The position numbers and the translations under genes are program-made. From Litorimonas sp051251645 (GTDB lineage Bacteria; Pseudomonadota; Alphaproteobacteria; Caulobacterales; Maricaulaceae), in assembly GCA_051251645.1 (NCBI GenBank), contig JBPOEY010000002.1, positions 1 through 64,000 of the forward strand: a stretch of DNA of 64,000 nucleotides, read 5' to 3'. How positions within the stretch are numbered: the stretch's first letter is position 1; every line of letters starts with the position of its first letter. The notes under the pieces are model-generated. The model ran no database searches, had not been told where the DNA came from, and saw nothing but the letters and a program-made list of their open reading frames with translations. Positions 27,027 to 35,904 of this stretch are shown piece after piece.

Positions 27027-28004
27027 CTATCCTGAAATCATCGTGGCAATGGCGATATAAAGCGGGATACCGATCGCAATATTGAACGGAAAGGTTACGC
27101 CTAACGACAGGGTCAGATAAACTGACGGGTCGCTTTCAGGAAGCGCCAGGCGCATCGCAGCAGGAACAGCAATATAAGACGCCGACGCTGATAGGACCAT
27201 AAGCAAAGCAAGATCGCCCGGCGCAAGGCCGATCAATCCCCCGCAAAGCGCACCAATCGCGGCCCCAATCAGCGGCATATAAAGGCCGAAGGCAATTGGT
27301 GCGACACCCAGTTTACGCCACCCGCGGCGCAGACCACGACCCGCATTGAGGCCCATGTCCAGCATAAAGAGGCAGAGCACGCCTTGGAATGGGGCGGTAA
27401 AGAACGGCGACAGGCGAACATAACCCTCTTCGCCCGCAACCGCGCCGATCAAGAGTGCGCCGAGCAAAACAACGATCGACGCATTAAGCAGCACTTCGCG
27501 CGCCAACTCACCGCGGTCGCGGCTTACCTCTTCAGCAGACTGCGCCTTATTCCCGCGCATCGCGAGCCAGAGCGCTGTGATGATTGCAGGCGTTTCCATA
27601 ATCGCGGCAACAGCCACGAGGTAACCTGAACTCGGGACACCAGCCATGCGAAGCGCTTCAATCGCGGCCACAAAGGTAACAATCGAGATCGACCCGTAAT
27701 GTCCGGCGGTTGCCGCTGCGTCGACTTTAGAGAGGCCGCTTGTGATGCGGAGCGCGGCATAAGCGATAAAAGGCAACCCAAAGGACAGCAGCGTAGCCGC
27801 GCCGAAGACGGCGAAGACTTGGCCGTCCAAGGCGGTTTTGGACATTTCCACACCGCCTTTGAGACCGATCGCCATCATCAAATAGATGGCTAATCCCTTG
27901 GCGAAACTTTGCGGCACACTCATAGGCGAACGAAGCAAAGCCGCAAATAATCCCAACGCAAAAAACAGGACGACAGGCGACAATAAAGTCGAAAGCGCGT
28001 TCAT
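27027..28004 (-). CDS. Sodium-dependent bicarbonate transporter family permease (SbtA-like)
   Basis: Ten-helix membrane protein of 325 aa. The N-terminal L-S-P-V-V-L-F-F-A-L-G and A-I-G-L-K-G-G-V-E-M segments are near-diagnostic of the SbtA family (PF05982), and the second half repeats the inverted five-helix unit. Cyanobacterial members import HCO3- with Na+. Its ATG overlaps the stop of the upstream APC permease by 4 bp, and the SbtB-like gene follows at 4 bp, so the three are cotranslated. No carboxysome or Rubisco gene is in view, so the carbon would feed anaplerotic or biosynthetic carboxylases. Confidence 0.85.
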   Translation of the reverse strand: MNALSTLLSPVVLFFALGLFAALLRSPMSVPQSFAKGLAIYLMMAIGLKGGVEMSKTALDGQVFAVFGAATLLSFGLPFIAYAALRITSGLSKVDAAATAGHYGSISIVTFVAAIEALRMAGVPSSGYLVAVAAIMETPAIITALWLAMRGNKAQSAEEVSRDRGELAREVLLNASIVVLLGALLIGAVAGEEGYVRLSPFFTAPFQGVLCLFMLDMGLNAGRGLRRGWRKLGVAPIAFGLYMPLIGAAIGALCGGLIGLAPGDLALLMVLSASASYIAVPAAMRLALPESDPSVYLTLSLGVTFPFNIAIGIPLYIAIATMISG

Positions 28005-30148
28005 TCCTCTTCCTCCACAGCTGCGGGAGCAAGCCGCAATGCAGTGAGATCGCTAGGTTCGCCGACCAGCGCAATAATATCGCCTTGCTCAATGACATTA
28101 TCAGCGGTCGCAATCATGGTCTTCCCGCCCCGCTCTATCAAGGCAACAATGACATCGCCAAGACCGACCAAGTCCCCAATCGGTTTGCCAATTTGTGCGC
28201 TCAGGCGCGGCAGTGTCTCAACCGCGACATGAAGGAAATGATCATCCCGCACGAGCACATCATTTAATTCAGCTTCACTGCTCGCAGACAACCAACGCGG
28301 TTCAAACCCCTCGCCCTGAACAATTTCGGCTAAGTGTCCGGCGATCCGCATATCAAGCCCGGCGGGCTTCATGGGCGACAGCAACACCATTAAGGTGTGC
28401 ACACCTTCGGATTCATCCAAATTCATTTCTAGCCTGGATTTAGGACCAAAGCGGAAGATAAATAATTCAGGCTCTTGCACGCGCGCATCGACATAGCGGC
28501 TGAGGCGGACACCATCGCTAATCGGTCGAAAGACCGGTGTTTCAGACGCTAATATTTTGCGTGTGACGTCAGGGGCAATGTTGTAACGGTTCTCGCCTTC
28601 GATCGCCATCAGATCAACAAGCTGCTCGAAATCATAACGACCATAACGAAAGTCGGTCACCAGCGAGCGGGCGATCACAGCCTCGTAAGACAGGTTTTCG
28701 GCTTGAGTACGATCATTAATAATCGTCATCAACTCATGCTCTAATCCTTCATACGCATTGCGACCGAGCCGCTCATGAACATGGAAAATCGCGCCGCGCC
28801 GATTGACCCGCTTGCTGGCATAGAGATTATACCAAACGATACAGCCGATCACCATCATGCCGGTAAAGGCAATCGCCATCGTGCCCATTTCAATGATGAG
28901 CCAGAAGCCAATAATGATGCCTGCAATCGGCATCCAGGGGTAAAACGGGACCTTGAAGCCCGGCTTATATGTTGGGATCCGGGACTCCCGCATCACCATC
29001 ACGGCGGCGCAGACCAGCATAAATAAAAGCAGTTGGAAGGCAGAGGCGAGCTTCGCGACCGAGGCGACATCAAAAATAATGATAACTGCGATCATCACGA
29101 GCACCGTCAGCACGATGGAAATGGTGGGTGTCTTGAACTTGCCCAATTCCGCCAACTTTTCTGGCACTAACTTGTCTTTGGCCATCGCGTAAGGGTAGCG
29201 CGACGCGCTCATAATTCCGGCATTCCCCGTCGAGGCAAAGGCCGCAATGGCGGCGACAACAATCAAAATAACACCGATATCAAACGGCCAGTCGCTTGCA
29301 AACACACGGGCCGCGTCGGCGATAGGCGTCAGGCTGCCAAACAATGCTTCGCCCGGCAGGAGCTTTATCAGCACCACAGTGCCGAGCGTATAAAGGATCG
29401 TCGCAGTTCCAAGCGACAGGGTCATACCCAATGGGATATTGCGGTCCGGATTTTGCACTTCTTCAGCCACCGAAGCAACCTTTGTCAAACCCGCGTAAGA
29501 TACGAAAACCAAACCGATAGTGGATACAAATCCGACCAGACCACCCTTAAAGAACGCGCCGTAAGCCGGATCAAAAACAATCAAAGACCCGTTCTTTTCC
29601 AACGCGGCCTTGAGACCCAATAATGTGAATCCAACCAGAATGACGACGAGAGTCGTGACCAGTACGCGTTGCAGCGTCGTCGTTTCCTTCGCCCCGAAGA
29701 TATTGATCGCGCCAAAAGCTACCGTCAACACAATCGCGGTAATCTCGAACGGCATATCTAGATAAATTCCAAGATACGCGCCCATTCCGACCAGCGCAAA
29801 GGCCGACTTAAACACGACCGCGATCCATGAGCCAAGCCCGCCAATCGTGCCCATGAGCGGACCCATGGCCCGGTCGAGAAAATAATAGGTTCCGCCCGCT
29901 TTCGGCATCGCCGTCGATAATTCCGCCATGCAATACATGGCGGGCATGATCAAAAACCCCGCGAAGAAATAGGCCAAGAAGACAGAATTCCCCGTTGACA
30001 TGGCGGCAATGCCGGGCAGCAGGAATAGGCCCGACGAGAACATCGCCCCAGTCGACATCGCATAGACATCGAACAGGGTTAGATTTTTTGCCAACTTTTT
30101 ACTGTCAGTGACCCCAGGATCAGCTGCGGGCATTACTGTTTCGGTCAT
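28001..30148 (-). CDS. APC superfamily permease with cytosolic EIIA-like and TrkA-C-like tail
   Basis: A 715-aa protein. Residues ~20-445 form the 12-helix APC (amino acid-polyamine-organocation) core, starting with the G-A-M-F-S-S-G-L-F helix 1 motif. The remaining ~260 residues are cytosolic: a helical linker, a region (~505-645) resembling the type-2 PTS EIIA fold (V-H-T-L-M-V-L-L-S-P) without a recognisable phospho-His motif, and a C-terminal TrkA-C/RCK-C-like domain ending in I-E-Q-G-D-I-I-A-L-V-G. TrkA-C domains usually bind small ligands such as nucleotides. Substrate unknown. Coupled to sbtA by a 4-bp overlap and 29 bp downstream of nhaA. Confidence 0.82.
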   Translation of the reverse strand: MTETVMPAADPGVTDSKKLAKNLTLFDVYAMSTGAMFSSGLFLLPGIAAMSTGNSVFLAYFFAGFLIMPAMYCMAELSTAMPKAGGTYYFLDRAMGPLMGTIGGLGSWIAVVFKSAFALVGMGAYLGIYLDMPFEITAIVLTVAFGAINIFGAKETTTLQRVLVTTLVVILVGFTLLGLKAALEKNGSLIVFDPAYGAFFKGGLVGFVSTIGLVFVSYAGLTKVASVAEEVQNPDRNIPLGMTLSLGTATILYTLGTVVLIKLLPGEALFGSLTPIADAARVFASDWPFDIGVILIVVAAIAAFASTGNAGIMSASRYPYAMAKDKLVPEKLAELGKFKTPTISIVLTVLVMIAVIIIFDVASVAKLASAFQLLLFMLVCAAVMVMRESRIPTYKPGFKVPFYPWMPIAGIIIGFWLIIEMGTMAIAFTGMMVIGCIVWYNLYASKRVNRRGAIFHVHERLGRNAYEGLEHELMTIINDRTQAENLSYEAVIARSLVTDFRYGRYDFEQLVDLMAIEGENRYNIAPDVTRKILASETPVFRPISDGVRLSRYVDARVQEPELFIFRFGPKSRLEMNLDESEGVHTLMVLLSPMKPAGLDMRIAGHLAEIVQGEGFEPRWLSASSEAELNDVLVRDDHFLHVAVETLPRLSAQIGKPIGDLVGLGDVIVALIERGGKTMIATADNVIEQGDIIALVGEPSDLTALRLAPAAVEEEE

Positions 30149-30177
30149 ACTCGCTCCAGCGTGTCCGCTTTTATCGC

Positions 30178-31431
30178 CTAAGCCGATTCGGCAAGGCGAG
30201 TGTCGTCATCTGCATCAGACTCATACGCGGCGTCTTTCTTAGAGAAAACACGCAACAAGGTATAGCCCAACACGCCTGAGGCGATTGATCCCATAAGGAC
30301 GCCCAATTTTACACCATTCAATAAGCTGTCATCATCGAAGGCTAGTGTACCAATGAAGAGCGACATGGTGAAACCCACACCGGTCAAACAGGCCACCGCA
30401 TAGACTTGCACCCAATTCGCGCCTTCAGGGAGCTTAGCCCAACCCGCTTTAACGGCGATCCAGCACATGCTGAACACACCAACTTGCTTACCGACGAACA
30501 AGCCCAGCGCGATACCGAGCGGCACGGGTGAGAGAAAATCAGACACGGCGAGCCCTTTGAGCGAGACGCCCGCATTGGCAAACGCAAACAACGGCAATAT
30601 CAAAAACGCGACCCAGATATGCAGACCATGCTCGGCCCGACGTAGTGGTGACGGTGTATCCGCATTTGGACGCGCCAGAGGAATAGCTAAGGCCGTGACA
30701 ACACCGGCCAAAGTCGCGTGAACACCCGACTTCAGCACGGCCGCCCAAACGAACATACCCACCAAGGCGTACGGCAAGATCCGCATCACCCGGAACCGGT
30801 TCATCAGGAAGAGAATGATCGTCCCGCCGCCAGCCCAACCTAATGCGATAAGGCTTAGGTCCTGCGTATAGAAAAGCGCGATGATTATGATCGCAGCCAG
30901 ATCGTCAATAATCGCAACAGCGAGAAGGAAAATCTTGAGAGACGCAGGAACTCTTGGTCCCAATAAGGCCAAAATTCCGAGCGCGAATGCAATGTCTGTT
31001 GCAGCCGGGATCGCCCAGCCACTGGCCGTTGTCGGGTCCGTGTAGTTAAATGATAGGTAAACCATTGCTGGGACGACAATCCCACCAATAGCAGCAAAAA
31101 TTGGTAAGGCCGCCTTGTCGAGCGATGAAAGCTCACCGTCGAGGACTTCGCGTTTGATCTCTAAGCCAACCAGAAAGAAGAAGATCGCCATGAGGCCATC
31201 ATTGATCCAGAGCAGAAAGGGTTTTGATATAATGAACGCGCCAAACTGAACCGTCACTGTGGTGTCGAGAATACCCGTGTAGCCAGACGCGAGCAGAGAA
31301 TTATTGGCAACAAGCGCCAGCAACGCCGTAAACATCAGGATTAAGCCACCCGATGCTTCGAGGTGGATGAAATCCATAACGCGCTTACGAATAGTACGTG
31401 CCGGGGACCGAAGAATCGGACTGTCAGGCAT
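30178..31431 (-). CDS. nhaA: Na+/H+ antiporter NhaA
   Basis: Inner-membrane antiporter of 417 aa with about 12 helices; exports Na+ in exchange for H+ and sets pH and sodium gradient. The double aspartate of the ion site is present in A-I-I-D-D-L-A-A-I, and the discontinuous-helix region P-A-A-T-D-I-A-F-A-L-G is clear. First gene of the probable operon nhaA-APC-sbtA-sbtB. An inverted repeat TCTCTC-N4-GAGAGA (31480-31495) lies upstream and might be an operator. The charged C-terminal tail (D-A-D-D-D-T-R) is longer than the E. coli protein. Confidence 0.95.
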   Translation of the reverse strand: MPDSPILRSPARTIRKRVMDFIHLEASGGLILMFTALLALVANNSLLASGYTGILDTTVTVQFGAFIISKPFLLWINDGLMAIFFFLVGLEIKREVLDGELSSLDKAALPIFAAIGGIVVPAMVYLSFNYTDPTTASGWAIPAATDIAFALGILALLGPRVPASLKIFLLAVAIIDDLAAIIIIALFYTQDLSLIALGWAGGGTIILFLMNRFRVMRILPYALVGMFVWAAVLKSGVHATLAGVVTALAIPLARPNADTPSPLRRAEHGLHIWVAFLILPLFAFANAGVSLKGLAVSDFLSPVPLGIALGLFVGKQVGVFSMCWIAVKAGWAKLPEGANWVQVYAVACLTGVGFTMSLFIGTLAFDDDSLLNGVKLGVLMGSIASGVLGYTLLRVFSKKDAAYESDADDDTRLAESA

Positions 31432-31583
31432 AATAGAACTCTCTGTTCTTTCAGCGCTTTATAATTTCGGCGAACCTAATCTCTCCTGAGAGAGAATGGT
31501 CTACCTTAATGATTATGGCCGTTTCAGGTTTGAGGTGTGGATGCCTTGATTGCAGCTACGAATACGTGGCCTAGTCATCTCAC

Positions 31584-31620
31584 ATAAAAACCGCACCCGG
31601 TTGGGGGTCCGGTGCGGTTA
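31584..31620 (-). terminator. Terminator downstream of two small genes
   Basis: On the minus strand AACCGCACC pairs with GGTGCGGTT and is followed by T5. It ends transcription coming from the small genes at 31684 and 31840 before nhaA, so nhaA must have its own promoter. Confidence 0.8.
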
Positions 31621-31683
31621 AAGGTTTAGAAAAAGAAGGCGCGCAAATGCACGGTCCTTTTAGAAAATTTTTGCGCGAGGGCT

Positions 31684-31770
31684 TTAAGCCACCACGCCGA
31701 TCAATACGACAAGGCCGATCAAGGTCAGTTCTGATTTGCCCTTCCAGAGGGCGGATCCTAGCTTAGCCAT
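31684..31770 (-). CDS. Small membrane protein, 28 aa
   Basis: A short frame with a TGAGGAGAG ribosome site 5-6 bases before its ATG at 31770. The product has a basic N-terminal half (M-A-K-L-G-S-A-L-W-K-G-K) and a hydrophobic C-terminal half (L-I-G-L-V-V-L-I-G-V-V-A), enough for a single membrane helix. It ends 64 bp before a strong terminator. I do not recognise the family. Its small size, good ribosome site and terminator argue for a real gene; expression is not proven. It may be cotranscribed with the 49-codon gene 69 bp upstream. Confidence 0.6.
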   Translation of the reverse strand: MAKLGSALWKGKSELTLIGLVVLIGVVA

Positions 31771-31839
31771 AAAACTCTCCTCACCTTATCAATTCTTCAA
31801 ACAGATCAGACATCATATATCTGAGCTGTGACGTATTTT

Positions 31840-31989
31840 TTAAAGACGAAGACCTGATAAACGATCCGCCCGTTCAGCCGTTTCGACCAACACCGGAATC
31901 CGCACCATCACAGGTTCGGACCAGACAAAAAACGACGCTAAATAGCGGACGATTTCGCTTTGGTTCATTGCTTGCGTTAAACGGAGCAT
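31840..31989 (-). CDS. Small protein, 49 aa
   Basis: A frame of 49 codons with an AAGGGAAG ribosome site 8 bases before its ATG at 31989. The product starts M-L-R-L-T-Q-A-M-N-Q-S-E-I-V-R-Y, has a hydrophobic middle (L-A-S-F-F-V-W) and a charged C terminus (E-T-A-E-R-A-D-R-L). No known family is recognised. It is divergent from the LysR gene, 118 bp away, the usual layout for a LysR target. The next downstream gene is the 28-aa membrane protein and then a terminator. Confidence 0.55.
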   Translation of the reverse strand: MLRLTQAMNQSEIVRYLASFFVWSEPVMVRIPVLVETAERADRLSGLRL

Positions 31990-32107
31990 TATCAGAGCTT
32001 CCCTTTGAATTGTGGGATTAAGCTAGGCTAATCTCCAGTTTAGGGATAGGATAAGTGTTCAATATATTTTATAGTAAAAAGCTATAATCTACTTTGAAAG
32101 CTCCCAA

Positions 32108-33025
32108 ATGAAACCGACGCTACGACAGCTGCAATATCTTGTGGCGATTGATGAAGCCGGCACATTTTCCGGGGCCGCGAAACTGTCAAATGTGTCGCAA
32201 CCCAGCCTTTCGACCCAATTGCGAGACATGGAAGAAGTCCTCGGGGCAACACTCGTTGAACGCGGCAGGGGTGGGGCGCCCCTAACGCCGATCGGCCTAG
32301 AACTTGCAGGTCGGGCGCGCATCATCCTGCGCGATATGGATGCGTTTCGAACGACGGCTCGAGAAGCCGGGCAAACATTGATCGGCCGCATCCGGCTCGG
32401 AACTTTGCCGTCGATCGGACCTTACCTTCTGCCCCTCGCAGTCCGCCGCCTCCACAAACTATATCCGGGTCTCCGTATTATTGTGCGTGAAGAACGCACG
32501 GTCGACCTTCAAGCCCATCTTGAAGACGGGCGTCTCGACGTTATTATCTCATCCCCGGAAGATCACCCGGCGATGCGACACATGACTTTGTTTCACGAGC
32601 AACTCTATATTGGTGTCGCTCCGGATGACCCATTGGCCTTCAACGAAGGGCCCGTCTCTGTCGATGAGTTGGCCGGGCGCGATCTCCTCACCCTTGGCTA
32701 CGGCCATAAATTGTCTGTCTTGGTCGCCCGGTTGGCGGAAGTTGCTGGGGCGCAAATTAGCAGCGAATATGAAGGCACTAGTCTTGATGCTGTTCGGCAA
32801 ATGGCGGCAATGGGCGGTTCTGTGGCCGTTATGCCAAGCCTTTATATGCGCTCTGAAGCGCGTGAGGATCCGGGCATTGTTGTCAGGCCGATAAACGCGC
32901 CGATTGCTGAGCGGGATATCGCCTTAGTTTGGCGACCGACATCCCCACTCTCGGCCAAATTCCAGACCGTAGGCGAAGTCCTGACGCAAGCGGCGCGTGA
33001 TCTATTAAGTGACGCGTCCACTTAG
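32108..33025 (+). CDS. LysR-type regulator, OxyR-like but without cysteines
   Basis: A 305-aa LysR transcription factor: winged helix-turn-helix at residues ~1-60 (L-R-Q-L-Q-Y-L-V-A-I-D-E-A-G-T-F-S-G-A-A) and a periplasmic-binding-like sensor domain. Length, T-L-R-Q-L-Q-Y and G-P-Y-L-L-P resemble OxyR. However, the peroxidatic Cys of OxyR (Cys199 in G-H-C) aligns with K201 in G-H-K, the resolving Cys is also gone, and the whole protein has no cysteine. Thiol peroxide sensing is therefore excluded. A TATAAT box at 32083-32088 could give a very short leader. Targets may be the divergent small genes. Confidence 0.85.
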   Translation: MKPTLRQLQYLVAIDEAGTFSGAAKLSNVSQPSLSTQLRDMEEVLGATLVERGRGGAPLTPIGLELAGRARIILRDMDAFRTTAREAGQTLIGRIRLGTLPSIGPYLLPLAVRRLHKLYPGLRIIVREERTVDLQAHLEDGRLDVIISSPEDHPAMRHMTLFHEQLYIGVAPDDPLAFNEGPVSVDELAGRDLLTLGYGHKLSVLVARLAEVAGAQISSEYEGTSLDAVRQMAAMGGSVAVMPSLYMRSEAREDPGIVVRPINAPIAERDIALVWRPTSPLSAKFQTVGEVLTQAARDLLSDAST

Positions 33026-33150
33026 ATTTAACAGGCCCAGGGACCAACTCGTCCGAACAAGATGAAACCTATAATCGGTATAGGTTGGATTTTTCGTTCG
33101 ATCGCGGCATTGTCTATGCGTTGTATTTCATATCGCATTGGAGGCTTCCC

Positions 33151-34716
33151 ATGACCCGACTCACCGCTTTGGCCGGATCGCTTGCCCTGACACTCTCGCT
33201 TTTCGTGGCCCCGGCGGCCCTTGCCGCTGACACAATTGCGTTTGGCACAATGTCGGACGCGAAGGCCGCGAACATCGTCCTCTATCTTGATGACGATGTT
33301 ACGGTTCCAAATGTCAGGTCTTTGATGGACACAAGCGACCTCACGGCGCTTAACCGCGCAATTTCTGCGGCGAAGTTTAAAGGGGAGTTTGGCACGCATA
33401 AGACATTTTATGGCGTTGGGGATTTCGACACCGTCACGATCATTGGAACCGGCGACCAATCCCTCACCCGTCGCCAACTTCATGATCTTGGCGGCCATAC
33501 CGCTTCGGCACCGAACGATGGCGACATCCTTGTTGTCGCGAATAATCTCGACACGGTCATCAAGACCCCAGCGTCTGAACTCGCCTTTGGCTACAAACTC
33601 GGTGATTATCAGTTTAATATTTATAAGACAGGCGAGACGGGTCAAAAGGGGATCGTCAATGTGCCCAATGATGATCGTGATGTGACCTTTATCGTCGCCA
33701 ACCCCTCCGCCGATCAAGCGAAAATGGATAATGACTTCACCGCCTTAGCTGACGGCGTCAGCTTGACCCGTGATCTTGGCAATGAACCGGGCATGGCCGT
33801 CTATCCAGAAGAATTTGTCAAACGAGTCCGCGCTGCGGCTCGCGGCATCCCGGGCTTACGCGCCACCGTATTGGAACTCCGTGATCTGGAACGTGAAGGC
33901 ATGGGCGGAATTATCGGCGTTGGCGCTGGCTCGGTTCATGACCCCCGCTTGCTTATTCTTGAATATCGCGGTGCCGATGCGGGTGACGCCCCAATCGCGC
34001 TTGTGGGTAAAGGTATTACCTTCGATACTGGGGGCATCAGCATAAAACCCAATACGGGTCAGTGGTTGATGAAATCTGACCTCTCTGGCGCGGCCGCTGT
34101 TGCTGGAACCTTGATTGCGACGGCCAAACGCGGCGCAGATATAAATGTTGTCGGCGTCATGCCATTGGCTGAGAACATGCCCGGCAGCCGCGCAATCCGC
34201 CCCGGTGACGTCCTCAAGACTTATAATGGCACGACCATCGAGGTGATGAGCACAGACGCAGAAGGCCGCCTCCTGCTCGCGGATGCCGTCGCTTATACGC
34301 AAGATAAATATGATCCTGAATTGCTCGTCAATATTGCAACCCTAACGGGGTCTGCTGCCCGGGCTATGGGAGATGAATATGGTGCCATGATTACGCGGGA
34401 TTGGGATATGGCCGAAGAGATGATGGCGATTGGCGAACGCTCTGGCGAAGACGTGTGGCCGCTCCCGCTGCACCCGAACTATTTCGCCCAGATTAAATCC
34501 GATATCGCCGATATCAAATCCACAGCAGGGTCACCGGGCGCATCAATCGGCGCAGCCGTCGTTGGGACGTTTATCGATGAGGACCAAGCGTGGGTGCATC
34601 TGGACATTGCGGGTGTTGATTGGCGGGACAGCGCCACCCCGACGGCTCCAAAAGGCCATGCAGGCTGGGGCGTCCGGTTTATGGATGAGCTTGTTCGGAC
34701 CTATGAGGACAAATAA
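33151..34716 (+). CDS. Leucyl aminopeptidase (M17) with signal peptide
   Basis: Two-metal aminopeptidase of 521 aa from the ATG at 33151, which has a TTGGAGG ribosome site. The C-terminal catalytic domain carries G-K-G-I-T-F-D-T-G-G-I-S-I-K-P (metal and catalytic Lys) and S-T-D-A-E-G-R-L-L-L-A-D-A, the M17 signature with Thr/Ser variation. Unusually the N terminus is a clear signal peptide with cleavage near A-L-A-A-D (residue ~25), so the enzyme should work in the periplasm or outside, where it could help use peptides. Classical PepA is cytosolic. Divergence from the LysR gene is not an issue: both run rightwards, with a 125-bp gap. Confidence 0.92.
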   Translation: MTRLTALAGSLALTLSLFVAPAALAADTIAFGTMSDAKAANIVLYLDDDVTVPNVRSLMDTSDLTALNRAISAAKFKGEFGTHKTFYGVGDFDTVTIIGTGDQSLTRRQLHDLGGHTASAPNDGDILVVANNLDTVIKTPASELAFGYKLGDYQFNIYKTGETGQKGIVNVPNDDRDVTFIVANPSADQAKMDNDFTALADGVSLTRDLGNEPGMAVYPEEFVKRVRAAARGIPGLRATVLELRDLEREGMGGIIGVGAGSVHDPRLLILEYRGADAGDAPIALVGKGITFDTGGISIKPNTGQWLMKSDLSGAAAVAGTLIATAKRGADINVVGVMPLAENMPGSRAIRPGDVLKTYNGTTIEVMSTDAEGRLLLADAVAYTQDKYDPELLVNIATLTGSAARAMGDEYGAMITRDWDMAEEMMAIGERSGEDVWPLPLHPNYFAQIKSDIADIKSTAGSPGASIGAAVVGTFIDEDQAWVHLDIAGVDWRDSATPTAPKGHAGWGVRFMDELVRTYEDK

Positions 34717-34784
34717 GCTCACCCCGCCGTGATGTAAGAGAGTTAAATCCTAAGTTAACGGCCTTTGATCATAGTGGGTTTATC

Positions 34785-35741
34785 ATGTCGGCCCGCCGCA
34801 TCATTCTTGGCTGTTTTTTAGGCCTTATCAGCGCCCAGATTGCACGGGCCGAAACGGCGTGTGGCACGCTCAGCCATATGATTGAGAGCGTATCCTTGGT
34901 CCGCCAGATTCAAACGGATCCCGGCGGACCCGCTTACAATGCCCAGATTGCGCGGCTCAGTATTGTTACAGCTCAGATTTCTCTCCCTGACATAATCCCA
35001 GCCGACCCTGCCGCGTCCCGACCAACAGAGCGTGACGCCTTAATTCGTTATGTCTCAGGATTACGCGAAGCCGTTTCCGGCGCAGCCTCCGGCCACGACA
35101 TATATGCCCGCCAGACACTCGAAACAATCATTACGCCCGCCGTCTTTGGTGGGCTCACGTCCTTAGAAAGCCATTGGAACTGCGGCGGAGAGGAGAACGC
35201 AAAACCGAGTTACCGGGATAGCGATATAGATACGGAGGCGTTTTCTGGAGCTGATGGGGGCGACGCGGAAAACAGTTTCAAGCGTCTCTCAAATCCAACA
35301 GATTCAGCACCCGTTACGCCCGACCGACAGACATTAGGGTCTAGGAACGGAACCACTTCCGGCCGGGATGCGGTTGTCACCGGCAATGTCATGACCTTTT
35401 TCATTATGCTTTTGATCATTGGGCTCATCGCCGTGTTCTTCTACGCACAGTCGCAAGCCAGGCAGAAAACGGTGCGTGAAGCTCGGCGGGCTTTAAATGT
35501 CCTCATTGACGTCGAATTAGACGGTATCAGCCTGCAAATGCGCTTAGTCGATATTTCGATGAACGGCTTTAAAATTCGCCACTCAGGCCAAATCAATGAC
35601 CAAGAAAACATCACAATCGCTATTGGCGATGCGTGGCATCAAGGTCATATTCGCTGGGCCAATCCGCATTATGCGGGCGTAAAGTTCAAACGCGCCATTG
35701 ATCCTGAAACTCTTGCCTCTGTTATGAAGCCCATCGTCTGA
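34785..35741 (+). CDS. Membrane-anchored PilZ-domain protein
   Basis: A 318-aa protein: signal sequence (residues 1-22), a periplasmic stretch to ~200 with a few cysteines, one membrane helix (V-M-T-F-F-I-M-L-L-I-I-G near 205-222), and a cytosolic PilZ domain at ~232-315. The c-di-GMP ligands are recognisable: R-E-A-R-R fits the RxxxR box, and D-I-S-M-N-G fits (D/N)xSxxG. It can thus pass a c-di-GMP signal across the membrane or anchor it there. The periplasmic part is not recognised. RimK follows at 163 bp on the same strand. Confidence 0.85.
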   Translation: MSARRIILGCFLGLISAQIARAETACGTLSHMIESVSLVRQIQTDPGGPAYNAQIARLSIVTAQISLPDIIPADPAASRPTERDALIRYVSGLREAVSGAASGHDIYARQTLETIITPAVFGGLTSLESHWNCGGEENAKPSYRDSDIDTEAFSGADGGDAENSFKRLSNPTDSAPVTPDRQTLGSRNGTTSGRDAVVTGNVMTFFIMLLIIGLIAVFFYAQSQARQKTVREARRALNVLIDVELDGISLQMRLVDISMNGFKIRHSGQINDQENITIAIGDAWHQGHIRWANPHYAGVKFKRAIDPETLASVMKPIV

Positions 35742-35904
35742 CAGCCCATCTTATAACACCGCCTTGAATTACAGTAAGCTGAGACGTGCCAGACCGTGAG
35801 CCATTACCAAACGTTCAAACCCTGAACCTGTCCGCCCTGCTGAGAATATCGAGACATTATAATTTTCAGTCGTGCTAGCAGTGAACTCCACCCCGGAGAC
35901 TGTG

